Source: Pseudomonas sp. (GTDB taxonomy: Bacteria; Pseudomonadota; Gammaproteobacteria; Pseudomonadales; Pseudomonadaceae). Taken from it: a DNA stretch of 43,338 nt. Under the pieces are notes generated by a model. It was not told the DNA's origin. It saw only the letters and a program-made list of their open reading frames with translations, and searched no databases. The stretch covers positions 1-43,338 of the forward strand of contig NZ_JASLGE010000098.1 in assembly GCF_030150285.1 (NCBI RefSeq), in the 5' to 3' direction. Below, piece by piece: positions 8,056 through 16,101 of this stretch. The first letter of the stretch is position 1. Each line of letters begins with the position of its first letter. The translations under genes and the position numbers were made by a program.

Positions 8056-10461
8056 ATGACCGCCGTACCGTCCTTGCGCTTGCGCCCGCTGTTGCATTTG
8101 GGGTTTGCGCTGACCCTGAGCGCCAGCCCCCTGTTGATGACCGCCAGTTGGGCCGACACCTCGCAACGCCGCAGTTATCAGGTGCCTGCGGGCAGCCTGG
8201 ACGCAGCCCTGACCCGTTTTGCCGGGCTGGCTGGGGTGAGCCTGTCTGTGGACCCTGCACTGGTCAGCGGCCACGCCAGTGCTGGCTTGTCCGGGGAGTA
8301 TGCGGTGCAGGAGGGCTTCGAACGCCTGCTGCAAGGGTCTGGCCTGCAATTGGTGCCGCTCGGCACTCAGGCTTACACCTTGATGCCGGTGCCCGAGGGC
8401 AGCGATTCGTTGCACCTGCCCAGCACCTCGGTACTGGGCACGGAGGGTGCAGCGGGCGGTGAGGTGTTTGCCGGCGGCCAGGTGGCACGCCGTGGCTCGC
8501 AAGGCTTGCTGGGCTCGCGGGACTTTATGGACACGCCGTTCAGCATGACCACCTACACCGGTGAAACCGCCAAGAACCTGCAAGCCCGCACCCTGGGCGA
8601 TGTGATCGCCAGCGACCCCTCGGTGCGCGCCATCAACCCGGCAGGCGGGCGCTTCGAGCAATTCTCCATTCGCGGTTTCAGCCTGTTGAACAGCGACGTG
8701 TCCTATAACGGCCTCTACGGCATCTTGCCCACGTACACCATCGACATGGAGATGGCCGACCGTATTGATATCCTCAAAGGCCCCACCCAGTTGATCAACG
8801 GTATTTCGCCCCGGGGCAGTGTCGGCGGCGGGATCAACGTGGTGCCCAAGCGGGCCACCGACGCGCCCGTGACCGAGTTCACCGCCAATTACGCTTCCAG
8901 CAGCCAAGTGGGCGGCGCAGTGGATATCGGCCGCCGGTTCGGTGAAGGCAACCAGTTCGGCGTGCGGTTCAACGGCGTCAAACAGGGCGGTGACACCGAA
9001 TGGGGCCATCAAAACGTAGACCGCGAAATGGCGGTGTTGGGGCTGGATTTCCACGGTGAGCGGTTGCGCTTGTCCACGGACATCGGCCACAGCGAGCGTG
9101 ACACCGATGCCCCGCAGGAACGGGTGCAGGTCAACCCCAAGGCCAAAGTGCCGGATGCCAACGCTATACGGCACAACTATGCCCAGGCCTGGAGCTGGGG
9201 CCGCACCAAAGACACGTTTGGCGCAGTGAATGGCGAATTCGATGTCAATGATTCGGTCATGGTCTACGGCGGGGTCGGGGCGCGCAAAGGCAACCACGCG
9301 TTTTTGCGGCACGCCGTGTCGGTGAGCAACGACGCCGGCGACTTTACCGTGCTGCCGCGCTACTTCACCCGGGACGAAAACGTGCGCACGGCCACTGCCG
9401 GGGTTCGCAGCTGGTTTCACACCGCCAGCGTCAGCCATGAACTCAACCTGGCGGCCAACTACTTCTACATGGACTTCCAGAACGGCGGTGCCCGTTACGG
9501 GCAGTCCACCAGCAATATTTATGACCCGGTGCCCACGCCCAAACCGCTCCAACCGGTGCGTGATGACCCGAAGGCCTACACCGAAAACCGCTTCAGCGGT
9601 GTGGCGCTGTCCGACACGCTGGGTTTTTTTGACGACCGTTTACTGTTGACCCTCGGGGCCCGCTGGCAGCGGATCAAAGTGGATGACTGGAGCAATGGCA
9701 TCAAGGGCAAAACGGCCTACGACGAAGAAAAAGTCTCGCCGTCGGGTGGGGTGCTCTACAAGTTGACCGATGAACTGTCGGTGTACGCCAACTACATGGA
9801 AGGCTTGAGCCAGGGCAAGATTGCGCCCTCGATCGCGAAAAACTCGGACGAAATCTTTCCGCCGTTTATCAGCCGTCAGGTCGAGGTTGGTGCCAAGTAC
9901 GACCTGGGCACAGTGGCCGTCACGGCGAGTGCGTTCCGCATCAAGCAACCGGCCTATGAAACCAATGCCACCTCGCTGGTGTTCGGCCCCAATGGCAAGC
10001 GCCAGAACCAGGGCGTTGAGGTGAGCGTGTTTGGCGAGCCGCACAAGGGCGTGCGGCTGCTGGGCGGTGTGATGTACATCGACAGTAAGCTGGAAGACAC
10101 CCTCAGCGGTGCCTTTGACGGCAACCGCGCCCCGGCCACGCCCACCTTCAACGTGAGCCTGGGCGCGGAGTGGGACCTGCCGGCGGTGCAGGGGCTGACG
10201 TTGACCGGCCGCAGCATTTACTCCAGCTCCCAGTACCTGGACCAGGCCAATACCAAGAAAATCGATGGCTGGAAACGCTTCGATGTAGGGGCCCGCTACG
10301 CCTTCAAAGTGGATGACAAAGCCGTCACGGTGCGCGGGTCGGTGGAAAACGTGCTGGGTACCCGCTTCTGGAGTTCGGCCGGTGCGCCGGATGACAGCGA
10401 CCCCGGCCTGACCCTCGCGACCCCGCGCACCTACCTGCTGTCGGCCACGGTCGGTTTCTGA
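8056..10461 (+). CDS. TonB-dependent ferric siderophore transducer/receptor
   Basis: Product of 801 residues. A signal peptide (LLHLGFALTLSASPLLMTASWA) is followed by a secretin/TonB N-terminal signalling domain (SYQVPAGSLDAALTRFAGLAGVSLSVDPALV to LVPLGTQAYTLMPVP, res. ~40-115). Next come a plug domain (FMDTPFSMTTYTGETAKNLQARTLGDVIASDPSVR, INGISPRGSVGGGINVVPKRA) and a 22-strand barrel ending in the hallmark aromatic TYLLSATVGF. The layout is that of FpvA/FoxA/FiuA-type siderophore receptors that also signal to FecR. The exact siderophore cannot be read. The ATG at 8056 fits the signal peptide; the longer frame from 7924 runs through the terminator. The 3' end overlaps the convergent MocR gene by 31 bp. 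Confidence 0.93.
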   Translation: MTAVPSLRLRPLLHLGFALTLSASPLLMTASWADTSQRRSYQVPAGSLDAALTRFAGLAGVSLSVDPALVSGHASAGLSGEYAVQEGFERLLQGSGLQLVPLGTQAYTLMPVPEGSDSLHLPSTSVLGTEGAAGGEVFAGGQVARRGSQGLLGSRDFMDTPFSMTTYTGETAKNLQARTLGDVIASDPSVRAINPAGGRFEQFSIRGFSLLNSDVSYNGLYGILPTYTIDMEMADRIDILKGPTQLINGISPRGSVGGGINVVPKRATDAPVTEFTANYASSSQVGGAVDIGRRFGEGNQFGVRFNGVKQGGDTEWGHQNVDREMAVLGLDFHGERLRLSTDIGHSERDTDAPQERVQVNPKAKVPDANAIRHNYAQAWSWGRTKDTFGAVNGEFDVNDSVMVYGGVGARKGNHAFLRHAVSVSNDAGDFTVLPRYFTRDENVRTATAGVRSWFHTASVSHELNLAANYFYMDFQNGGARYGQSTSNIYDPVPTPKPLQPVRDDPKAYTENRFSGVALSDTLGFFDDRLLLTLGARWQRIKVDDWSNGIKGKTAYDEEKVSPSGGVLYKLTDELSVYANYMEGLSQGKIAPSIAKNSDEIFPPFISRQVEVGAKYDLGTVAVTASAFRIKQPAYETNATSLVFGPNGKRQNQGVEVSVFGEPHKGVRLLGGVMYIDSKLEDTLSGAFDGNRAPATPTFNVSLGAEWDLPAVQGLTLTGRSIYSSSQYLDQANTKKIDGWKRFDVGARYAFKVDDKAVTVRGSVENVLGTRFWSSAGAPDDSDPGLTLATPRTYLLSATVGF

Positions 10462-11840
10462 TAGGCGTTGGCGTCCTTGAACACCGCCTTGAGCCGGGGG
10501 TCGTTCAGGTACGCCACGTTCAGGCGTGTCCAAGGGTTGATACGTGACTGCTCAGGGGAAAAGATATGCCCCGGGGCGATCATAAAACCCTTGGGCAGCA
10601 GTTGCCGCGTCAGTTCCCGCGCGTCGTTCAGGTGGGCAAACCGTGCCCACAGGTACAGGCTTTGTTCCGGGCGGCAAAACACCTGAGCCCCGATCTCATC
10701 CAGCAGTTGCAACCCTTGGGCCGTGGCTTCTGTGAGGCGTTCTTGCAGACGAAGCTGGTGGCGCAAAAAGTGCCCCTCCATCAACACCACATCCACCGTG
10801 CGCTCGCAGAACTCGGAGGAGCTGGTGTGCAGCAGCATTTTCAGGTCGCCCAACTCATCGATCAGGTCTTTGCTGCCTGCGATAAACCCCACCCGCAACG
10901 CCGCAGAAACCGACTTGGAAAAGCTGCCCACATACAGCGAGCGGCTGAGCTGGTCCAGCGCCGACACCTTGATGGCCGAGGCGGGTTTGAAATCGGCCAG
11001 GGCGTCGTCGTCCACCAGGATAAAACCGTGGGCCTGCGCCAGTTGCACCAGCCGATGGGCCTTGGCCGGTGAAATATCGGAGCCGGTGGGGTTATGCCCC
11101 ACCGACTGGATAAAAAAAAGCTTGGGCGTGTGTTCGCGCAGGTGCTGCTCCAGCGCATCCATGTCGGGCCCGTCTGCCAAACGCGGTACTGCCAGCATGC
11201 GTGCGCCCTGTAATTGCAGTTTGCCGAACAGCGGGTAGTAGCCGGGGTCTTCGACCAGCACGGTATCGCCCGGCGCGATAAAGCGGCGAATGATCAGGTC
11301 CAGTGCGTGATTGGCACCGTGGGTGGTGACGATCTGGCGCGGGCTGACGGTGATCGAGTAACTCGCCAGCTTTTGCACCAGGTGCTGGCGCAAACTCGCA
11401 TTGCCCAGCCGGTTGCCGTAGCGGAACAGGGTGCTGACGCCGGTGCGCATGATCTGCCGGGTGAATTTGTCCAGGCGCAGGTCCATCAGCCATTCCACGG
11501 GCGGAAAGCCTTCGCCGAGCGGGGACTGGCCCGGCTCGCGGACAAACTGCTGGCGCATCAGCCACACCGTGTCCATGGCTCGGGCGTAGGGCAACGGCTC
11601 GTCGGGTTCACTGCCGGTGGGCGCGCCCTGGCGCACGAAGAAACCCTGGCCGTGGCGGGCTTCCACCAGCCCTTGGGAAGCCAGTGATTCATAGGCGTTG
11701 ATCACGGTGTTTTTGGAATGGCCAAACAGGCGCATGCACTCGCGCAACGACGGCAAACGATCGCCCACGCGGTACGTGCCATTGCCGATCTGTTCCACCA
11801 GTGAAGCAGCCAATTGTTGGGCGAGGGTCAGGCGTGACAT
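10431..11840 (-). CDS. MocR-type regulator (GntR HTH + aminotransferase fold)
   Basis: Product of 469 residues with two domains. Residues 1-~75 form a GntR winged helix (LAASLVEQIGNGTYRVGDRLPSLRECMRLFGHSKNTVINAYESLASQGLVEARHGQGFFVR). The rest has the fold of type I PLP aminotransferases: the cofactor-binding TTHGANHALDLIIRRFIAPGDTVLVEDPGYY, the FILVDDDALADF block, and the Schiff-base lysine in YVGSFSKSVSAALRVGFI. MocR proteins use PLP or an amino-compound adduct as effector. The gene diverges from mvaA across a 121-bp region with repeated GGTACWG elements, so it is the best candidate regulator of the mevalonate locus (inference). Confidence 0.92.
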   Translation of the reverse strand: MSRLTLAQQLAASLVEQIGNGTYRVGDRLPSLRECMRLFGHSKNTVINAYESLASQGLVEARHGQGFFVRQGAPTGSEPDEPLPYARAMDTVWLMRQQFVREPGQSPLGEGFPPVEWLMDLRLDKFTRQIMRTGVSTLFRYGNRLGNASLRQHLVQKLASYSITVSPRQIVTTHGANHALDLIIRRFIAPGDTVLVEDPGYYPLFGKLQLQGARMLAVPRLADGPDMDALEQHLREHTPKLFFIQSVGHNPTGSDISPAKAHRLVQLAQAHGFILVDDDALADFKPASAIKVSALDQLSRSLYVGSFSKSVSAALRVGFIAGSKDLIDELGDLKMLLHTSSSEFCERTVDVVLMEGHFLRHQLRLQERLTEATAQGLQLLDEIGAQVFCRPEQSLYLWARFAHLNDARELTRQLLPKGFMIAPGHIFSPEQSRINPWTRLNVAYLNDPRLKAVFKDANAYQKPTVADSR

Positions 11841-11858
11841 GCCGGAATTCCTGTTAAG

Positions 11859-11893
11859 GGTACAGCTTGGGTACTGTTTGTCCGAACTGTACC
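11859..11893. promoter_or_regulatory. MocR operator candidate between mocR-like gene and mvaA
   Basis: GGTACAG (11859-11865) and GGTACTG (11869-11875) form a direct repeat spaced exactly 10 bp. CTGTACC (11887-11893) is a perfect inverted copy of the first. A further CTGTAC lies at 11954-11959 just before the mvaA start. Direct repeats with an inverted partner are typical of MocR-family sites. Confidence 0.6.
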
Positions 11894-11961
11894 TTCTCTG
11901 TGGGTGCCTGGGGAATTAGGGTGCAGGGCATCGACAACAATAAAGACTCAGGACTGTACGT

Positions 11962-13248
11962 ATGCCTATTGATTCGCGCCTTCCCCAGTTCCGCAGCTTG
12001 ACCCCCGCCGAACGCCTCGATCATCTGCAAACCGCCCTGCAACTGTCCGCCGATGACGTGGCGCTGCTGCGCGAGCCGGGTGCGCTGGCACTGGAAATCG
12101 CTGACGGGATGATCGAAAACGTGATCGGCACGTTTGAGCTGCCTTATGCGGTGGCGAGCAATTTCCAGCTCAATGGCCGGGACGTCGTGGTGCCGATGGT
12201 GGTCGAAGAGCCGTCGGTGGTGGCGGCCGCCTCGTTTATGGCCAAGCTGGCGCGGGAAGCGGGCGGTTTTCAGACCTCCAGCTCGCAACCGTTGATGCGC
12301 GCCCAAGTGCAGATTGTCGAGGTGTCTGACCCTTACAACGCCCGTTTGAGCCTGATGCGCCGCAAGGACGAAATCATCGAGCTGGCCAATCGCAAGGACC
12401 AGTTGCTCAACTCCCTGGGCGGCGGTTGCCGTGACCTGGAAATCCACACTTTTGCCCAGAGCCCGCGTGGGCCAATGCTGGTGGCGCACCTGATTGTCGA
12501 CGTGCGCGATGCCATGGGGGCCAACACCGTCAACACCATGGCCGAAGCCGTGGCACCGTTGATGGAAGAGATTACCGGGGGCAAGGTGCGCCTGCGTATT
12601 CTGTCCAACCTGGCGGACCTGCGGCTGGCCCGCGCGCAAATCACCGTGGCCCCGCACTTGTTGACCACCGAGGCGTACAAGGGGGAGGACGTGATCGAAG
12701 GCATCCTCGATGCCTACAACTTCGCCGTGGTTGACCCGTACCGCGCGGCCACCCACAACAAAGGCATCATGAACGGCATCGACCCGCTGATCGTTGCCAC
12801 CGGCAACGACTGGCGCGCCGTAGAGGCTGGCGCGCATGCCTACGCCTGCCGCGACGGCCATTACGGCTCGTTGACCACCTGGGAAAAAGACAGCCACGGT
12901 AACCTGGTGGGCACCCTGGAAATGCCGATGCCGGTGGGCTTGGTGGGCGGTGCGACTAAAACTCATCCGCTGGCGCAGTTATCATTGCGCATCCTTGGGG
13001 TGAAGACCGCGCAAGAGCTGGCTGAAATCGCCGTGGCCGTGGGCCTGGCGCAAAACCTGGGCGCACTGCGGGCATTGTCCACCGAAGGCATCCAGCGCGG
13101 GCACATGGCGCTGCATGCACGCAATATTGCCTTGTCGGCCGGCGCACGGGGTGAAGAGGTCAACTGGTTGGTTAAACAGATGGTCGAGGCTCGGGACGTG
13201 CGTGCCGATCATGCCGCGACCCTGTTGAAGGGCAAGCGCGGGCAGTGA
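11962..13248 (+). CDS. mvaA: Degradative HMG-CoA reductase, class II
   Basis: Product of exactly 428 residues, the length of Pseudomonas mevalonii MvaA, and near-identical over long blocks as I remember that protein. It interconverts mevalonate and HMG-CoA with an NAD(H) cofactor; in pseudomonads it works in the oxidative direction to use mevalonate as carbon source. Catalytic residues known for MvaA are in register: Glu83 (VVEEPS), Lys267 (ATHNKGIMNG), Asp283 (ATGNDW) and His381 (GHMALHARN). The substrate-binding ENVIGTFELPYAVASNF and the DAMGANTVNTMAE dinucleotide region are present. The ATG has AGGA 8 nt upstream. It is divergent from a MocR gene and followed by a small membrane protein and a permease. 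No mvaB (HMG-CoA lyase) lies within the window. Confidence 0.95.
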   Translation: MPIDSRLPQFRSLTPAERLDHLQTALQLSADDVALLREPGALALEIADGMIENVIGTFELPYAVASNFQLNGRDVVVPMVVEEPSVVAAASFMAKLAREAGGFQTSSSQPLMRAQVQIVEVSDPYNARLSLMRRKDEIIELANRKDQLLNSLGGGCRDLEIHTFAQSPRGPMLVAHLIVDVRDAMGANTVNTMAEAVAPLMEEITGGKVRLRILSNLADLRLARAQITVAPHLLTTEAYKGEDVIEGILDAYNFAVVDPYRAATHNKGIMNGIDPLIVATGNDWRAVEAGAHAYACRDGHYGSLTTWEKDSHGNLVGTLEMPMPVGLVGGATKTHPLAQLSLRILGVKTAQELAEIAVAVGLAQNLGALRALSTEGIQRGHMALHARNIALSAGARGEEVNWLVKQMVEARDVRADHAATLLKGKRGQ

Positions 13249-13312
13249 TTGCCCGTGGCACGCGCACCCCATTCATAACAATAAAAGCCCGCACGGGCAG
13301 TGGGAGACTCCC

Positions 13313-13771
13313 TTGAAACCCGAACTCTATGAAGTATGGGGCGACACCGTCGACCCCCGGCATTTGCTGTATTCGATTGGCATCGGTGCTGTCGTCAGCC
13401 TGGGGACGTTCTTTACGGCTCAGTACGTTCTGCTCGACTGGGTGGAGTCCGCGCAAATGGCGCGGGCCTACGCCATGCTGGTGGGGATACTCGGTTGCCT
13501 GGGGGGCGGCGCGTTAAGTGCGTCGCTGTTCAAGCCCAAGCGCCATGTGGTGGTGCATCAGGTCGATCCGGCCTGGCGTGGGCAGGCGCTGATCGACCTG
13601 CAAAATGAGTTTGGCGACCTGGGCCGGCTGGCCGACCTGCCGCCTCAGACCATCGCTGAGTTGCGTGAAATGGACCTCTACGACCTGTTCGTCGATTACG
13701 AGAAGGGCCTGGCTGCGCCAGCCTCGACCACGGCACCGGATGGCCTGCGCGCCGAAGGAGGCCGGTCATGA
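13313..13771 (+). CDS. Small membrane protein of the mva locus, function unknown
   Basis: Product of 152 residues starting at a TTG (13313) with a GGGAG ribosome site; no in-frame ATG occurs before residue 44. Two hydrophobic helices lie at about residues 18-41 (LLYSIGIGAVVSLGTFFTAQYVLL) and 46-69 (RAYAMLVGILGCLGGGALSASLF), followed by a soluble C-terminal ~80 residues rich in Asp, Glu and Leu (ALIDLQNEFGDLGRLADL, LYDLFVDYEKG). The stop overlaps the start of the TctA-like permease gene (ATGA), so the two are coupled. It takes the place of the small TctB subunit of tripartite tricarboxylate transporters, but I do not see the four-helix TctB pattern. I infer it is an accessory subunit of the following permease. 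Confidence 0.75.
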   Translation: MKPELYEVWGDTVDPRHLLYSIGIGAVVSLGTFFTAQYVLLDWVESAQMARAYAMLVGILGCLGGGALSASLFKPKRHVVVHQVDPAWRGQALIDLQNEFGDLGRLADLPPQTIAELREMDLYDLFVDYEKGLAAPASTTAPDGLRAEGGRS

Positions 13772-15156
13772 TCGAACCACTTATGGATCAAATCCTGATT
13801 GCCTTGGGCATGGGCATTTTGGGGGCGGTGGTGTTTGCTGCCATCGGGCTCATTTCCGGCAGTGACGAAACCACCACCCTGGCACCGTTGACCTTGCTGG
13901 TGGTGCTGCTGGGCGTGCCGGCTCCCGGGGTGCTGACCTTCTTTCTGGCCGGGGCCGTCGCCAAGCACATGACCCATGCGGTGCCGACGGCACTGCTGGG
14001 CATTCCGGGCGACACTCTGGCCACGCCCCTGATGCGTGAAGCCAACCTGCTGCGCAACCTGGGGGTGCCGCATATTGCCTTGCGCAAAATGCTCTCGGGA
14101 GCGGTGATCGCCGCGCTGATTGCGGTGCCGATGGCTGTACTGTTCGCGGTCATGCTGGCACCGTTTGGTGACACGATCAAACGCACCGCCCCGTGGATTT
14201 TCCTTGCAGCGGCGGTAGCCATCGCATGGTTCTCCAAAGGGCGTCTGGCGGCGGTGCTGGCGTTGATTCCGTTTGTGCTGATTATCCTCGGCCTGCAAGC
14301 CCTTACCGCGCAGCACGGGGTGAAGCTGACCGTCAGCTACTTTCTGGGCATTGCCATCGGCCCGTTGATTGCGGCCTTGTTCGCCATGCTTGCACCGGCG
14401 GAACGCGCCAGTATGCGGCGCAGTGAAGTACGCACCTTTTCCCTGTCGCCAGACGTTAAAAGCAGTGGCGGGTTTTTCCCTAACCCGTTCAAGGTGCTGG
14501 ACCCTCAACAAAGCCGCTGGACCGCCATCACGGCGGTGATTTCCAGCGCCACGTTTGTGTTCAGCCCGGTGGCCATGACGGTGATCATGGGGGAAATGGT
14601 CGGCGCGCGGATCAAGCATGTTTATCATCGCCTCACCACCGTCTTGACCGCCCGTAATGGCGTGACTGAATCAACCTATATTGCCGAAGCCCTGATTCCG
14701 CTGATCGCCTTCGGCTTGCCCCTGAGCCCTGTGGCCGCCGGCCCGGCGGCACCGCTGTTCAACGCACCGCCACGTTTCACCGTGGACTCGGCCACGGGCG
14801 AAGTGCACAACCTGCACACCTTGCTGACCACCTGGGAGTTCTTCGGCTACGGCATGTTGGCCGTGATAGTGGCCATTTTGATCGCTTACCCCTTCACCAT
14901 GAACTACGCCTACCGGGCCGCGTCCTGGGTCTCGCGCAAAATCAGTCACGAAGCAGTGATTGCGACGTTTGTGGGCCTGATCCTGGTGATCGGCATTTGG
15001 GAAGGCGGCTTGCTCGGGTTGCTGGTGATTGTCACCGTGGGCTTGCTGGGCGGGTTCCTGTCGCGGTTCCTGGGTTTCAATATCGGCGTGCAATTTATGG
15101 GTTATTACACCGCCGTATTGAGTGTGCCGGCGATGATTGCCTTGATGGGCGGTTAA
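13768..15156 (+). CDS. TctA-like permease, candidate mevalonate transporter
   Basis: Product of 462 residues with about 11-12 membrane segments. The N-terminal half shows TctA-family character: GLISGSDETTTLAPLTLLVVLLGVPAPGVLTFFLAGAVAKHMTHAVPTALLGIPGDTLATPLM, where the GIPGD block matches the conserved loop of tripartite tricarboxylate transporter large subunits. A second related block occurs later (LIAFGLPLSPVAAGPAAPLF). Canonical TctA is nearer 500 residues and works with TctB and a periplasmic TctC; no TctC is encoded here. Its position directly after mvaA and its coupling to the small membrane protein suggest that it carries mevalonate or a related hydroxy acid (inference). An alternative is a broader carboxylate substrate. 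Confidence 0.82.
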   Translation: MIEPLMDQILIALGMGILGAVVFAAIGLISGSDETTTLAPLTLLVVLLGVPAPGVLTFFLAGAVAKHMTHAVPTALLGIPGDTLATPLMREANLLRNLGVPHIALRKMLSGAVIAALIAVPMAVLFAVMLAPFGDTIKRTAPWIFLAAAVAIAWFSKGRLAAVLALIPFVLIILGLQALTAQHGVKLTVSYFLGIAIGPLIAALFAMLAPAERASMRRSEVRTFSLSPDVKSSGGFFPNPFKVLDPQQSRWTAITAVISSATFVFSPVAMTVIMGEMVGARIKHVYHRLTTVLTARNGVTESTYIAEALIPLIAFGLPLSPVAAGPAAPLFNAPPRFTVDSATGEVHNLHTLLTTWEFFGYGMLAVIVAILIAYPFTMNYAYRAASWVSRKISHEAVIATFVGLILVIGIWEGGLLGLLVIVTVGLLGGFLSRFLGFNIGVQFMGYYTAVLSVPAMIALMGG

Positions 15157-15201
15157 TTGCAGCCGGTATCCGCCGCCTGGCGACGTATATGAACTAGAGT
15201 T

Positions 15202-15231
15202 GCTCCCTATCGGACACACACGAGAGGGAGC
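15202..15231 (+). promoter_or_regulatory. Hairpin covering the crcB ribosome binding site
   Basis: GCTCCCT (15202-15208) is perfectly complementary to AGGGAGC (15225-15231), with a 16-nt loop. The right arm contains the Shine-Dalgarno of the first crcB gene (ATG at 15235), so pairing would hide it. I do not see the conserved sequence of the known fluoride riboswitch here. Confidence 0.45.
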
Positions 15232-15234
15232 CTC

Positions 15235-15615
15235 ATGACGGCGCTGGATGTTTTTTGGGTTGGGCTGGGGGGCGGCCTGGGGTCGCTCTTGCGCTGGTGG
15301 ATCGGTTTGCGGGTTGCCCGACTCTACAAGGGCCCGCTGCCGCTGGCCACGTTGTTGATCAACGTCAGCGGGGCGTTTGTGATCGGCTACCTGAGCATTC
15401 TGTTCAGTGTCGATTGGCGTGACCGCTACGGCGACATGCTCAATGCCGCCGTCCTCACCGGGATCCTCGGGGGCTACACCACATTCAGCAGCATGCAACT
15501 GGATGCCTCCAAACTGGCCAAGGCGAAGGATCGCGCGTGGGCGGCCGGTTATTTAATCCTCTCGGTACTGGTGGGTCTGGCCGCCGCCGCTTTTGGCGCC
15601 TGGCTGGCGCGCTGA
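15235..15615 (+). CDS. crcB: CrcB/FluC fluoride channel subunit 1
   Basis: Product of 126 residues with four membrane helices. Family signatures are GLGGGLGSLLRWWIG near the N-terminus, PLATLLINVSGAFVIGYLS (helix 2, with the pore Asn) and GILGGYTTFSSMQLDASKL (helix 3 with the break). CrcB/FluC dimers form antiparallel fluoride channels that expel F- from the cytoplasm. In this subunit the second Phe of the 'TFSxxF' box is replaced by Met (TTFSSM), unlike the neighbour subunit. The stop is 15 bp before the second crcB gene, so the two are one operon. The SD is within a hairpin. Confidence 0.92.
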   Translation: MTALDVFWVGLGGGLGSLLRWWIGLRVARLYKGPLPLATLLINVSGAFVIGYLSILFSVDWRDRYGDMLNAAVLTGILGGYTTFSSMQLDASKLAKAKDRAWAAGYLILSVLVGLAAAAFGAWLAR

Positions 15616-15630
15616 CAAGGAGCAGGAACG

Positions 15631-16026
15631 ATGCTGAATTTTGTAATCTTGATTTTTGTGGGCGGGGCGTTTGGGGCCATGTGCCGCGAGTTTGTGATGC
15701 TGTCGGTGCCGCACCTGGCCGATGGCTTTCCCATGGATATTTTCGTCGCCAATATCGTCGCCGCGTTTTTGTTGGGCGTGGCCACGTCGCTGTTCAAGAG
15801 CAACCGCATCAACCAGTACGTGCACGTCATGGTGGGTACGGGGATCATGGGCGGGCTGTCGACGTTTTCCAGTTTTGTGTTCGGTGCGGTGCAGATGATG
15901 GACAACCCGATCGGGGTGCTGGTTGCTATCTGCTATTTGGTGACCAGCCTGGTCATCGGCTTTGCGGCCGTGGAAGCGGGGCTGTATGTGGGGGGCAAAG
16001 CCACGCCTGTGCCGGCGTCTGAGTAA
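15631..16026 (+). CDS. crcB: CrcB/FluC fluoride channel subunit 2
   Basis: Product of 131 residues, a second, diverged CrcB. It shows FVGGAFGAMCREFVML, MDIFVANIVAAFLLGVATSLF and GIMGGLSTFSSFVFGAVQM. Here the complete TFSSF box is kept while the first position has Ser for Thr. Four membrane helices are predicted. Two non-identical crcB genes in tandem are known, mostly from Gram-positive bacteria, to encode obligate heterodimers with fixed opposite topology; the same is inferred here. The ribosome site AAGGAG lies at 15616-15621. It converges with the potassium channel gene across a REP pair. Confidence 0.9.
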   Translation: MLNFVILIFVGGAFGAMCREFVMLSVPHLADGFPMDIFVANIVAAFLLGVATSLFKSNRINQYVHVMVGTGIMGGLSTFSSFVFGAVQMMDNPIGVLVAICYLVTSLVIGFAAVEAGLYVGGKATPVPASE

Positions 16027-16035
16027 CGGCCTTCC

Positions 16036-16095
16036 AGATCAACCGATCGCGAGCAAAGCTGGGTAGGAGGGCGCTTGCTCGCGATCTTTTGATCT
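16036..16095. repeat. REP doublet (inverted pair)
   Basis: One REP copy in inverse orientation (AGATCAACCGATCGCGAGCA at its start, 16036-16060) faces a direct copy (16063-16095, beginning GTAGGAGGGCGCTTGCTCGC), together making a ~60-bp imperfect palindrome. The same core recurs at 31800-32346. It lies between convergent crcB and kch genes, a usual place for REP elements, and could act as a bidirectional terminator. Confidence 0.85.
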
Positions 16096-16101
16096 TGCGT
16101 A

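Noticed and set aside
8038..9552. 504-residue open frame opposite the TonB receptor
   Set aside because: Antisense shadow of a well-supported receptor gene, with no recognisable domain.
15157..15234. Fluoride riboswitch before crcB
   Set aside because: The conserved sequence blocks of the crcB motif are not seen; only a simple SD hairpin is present.
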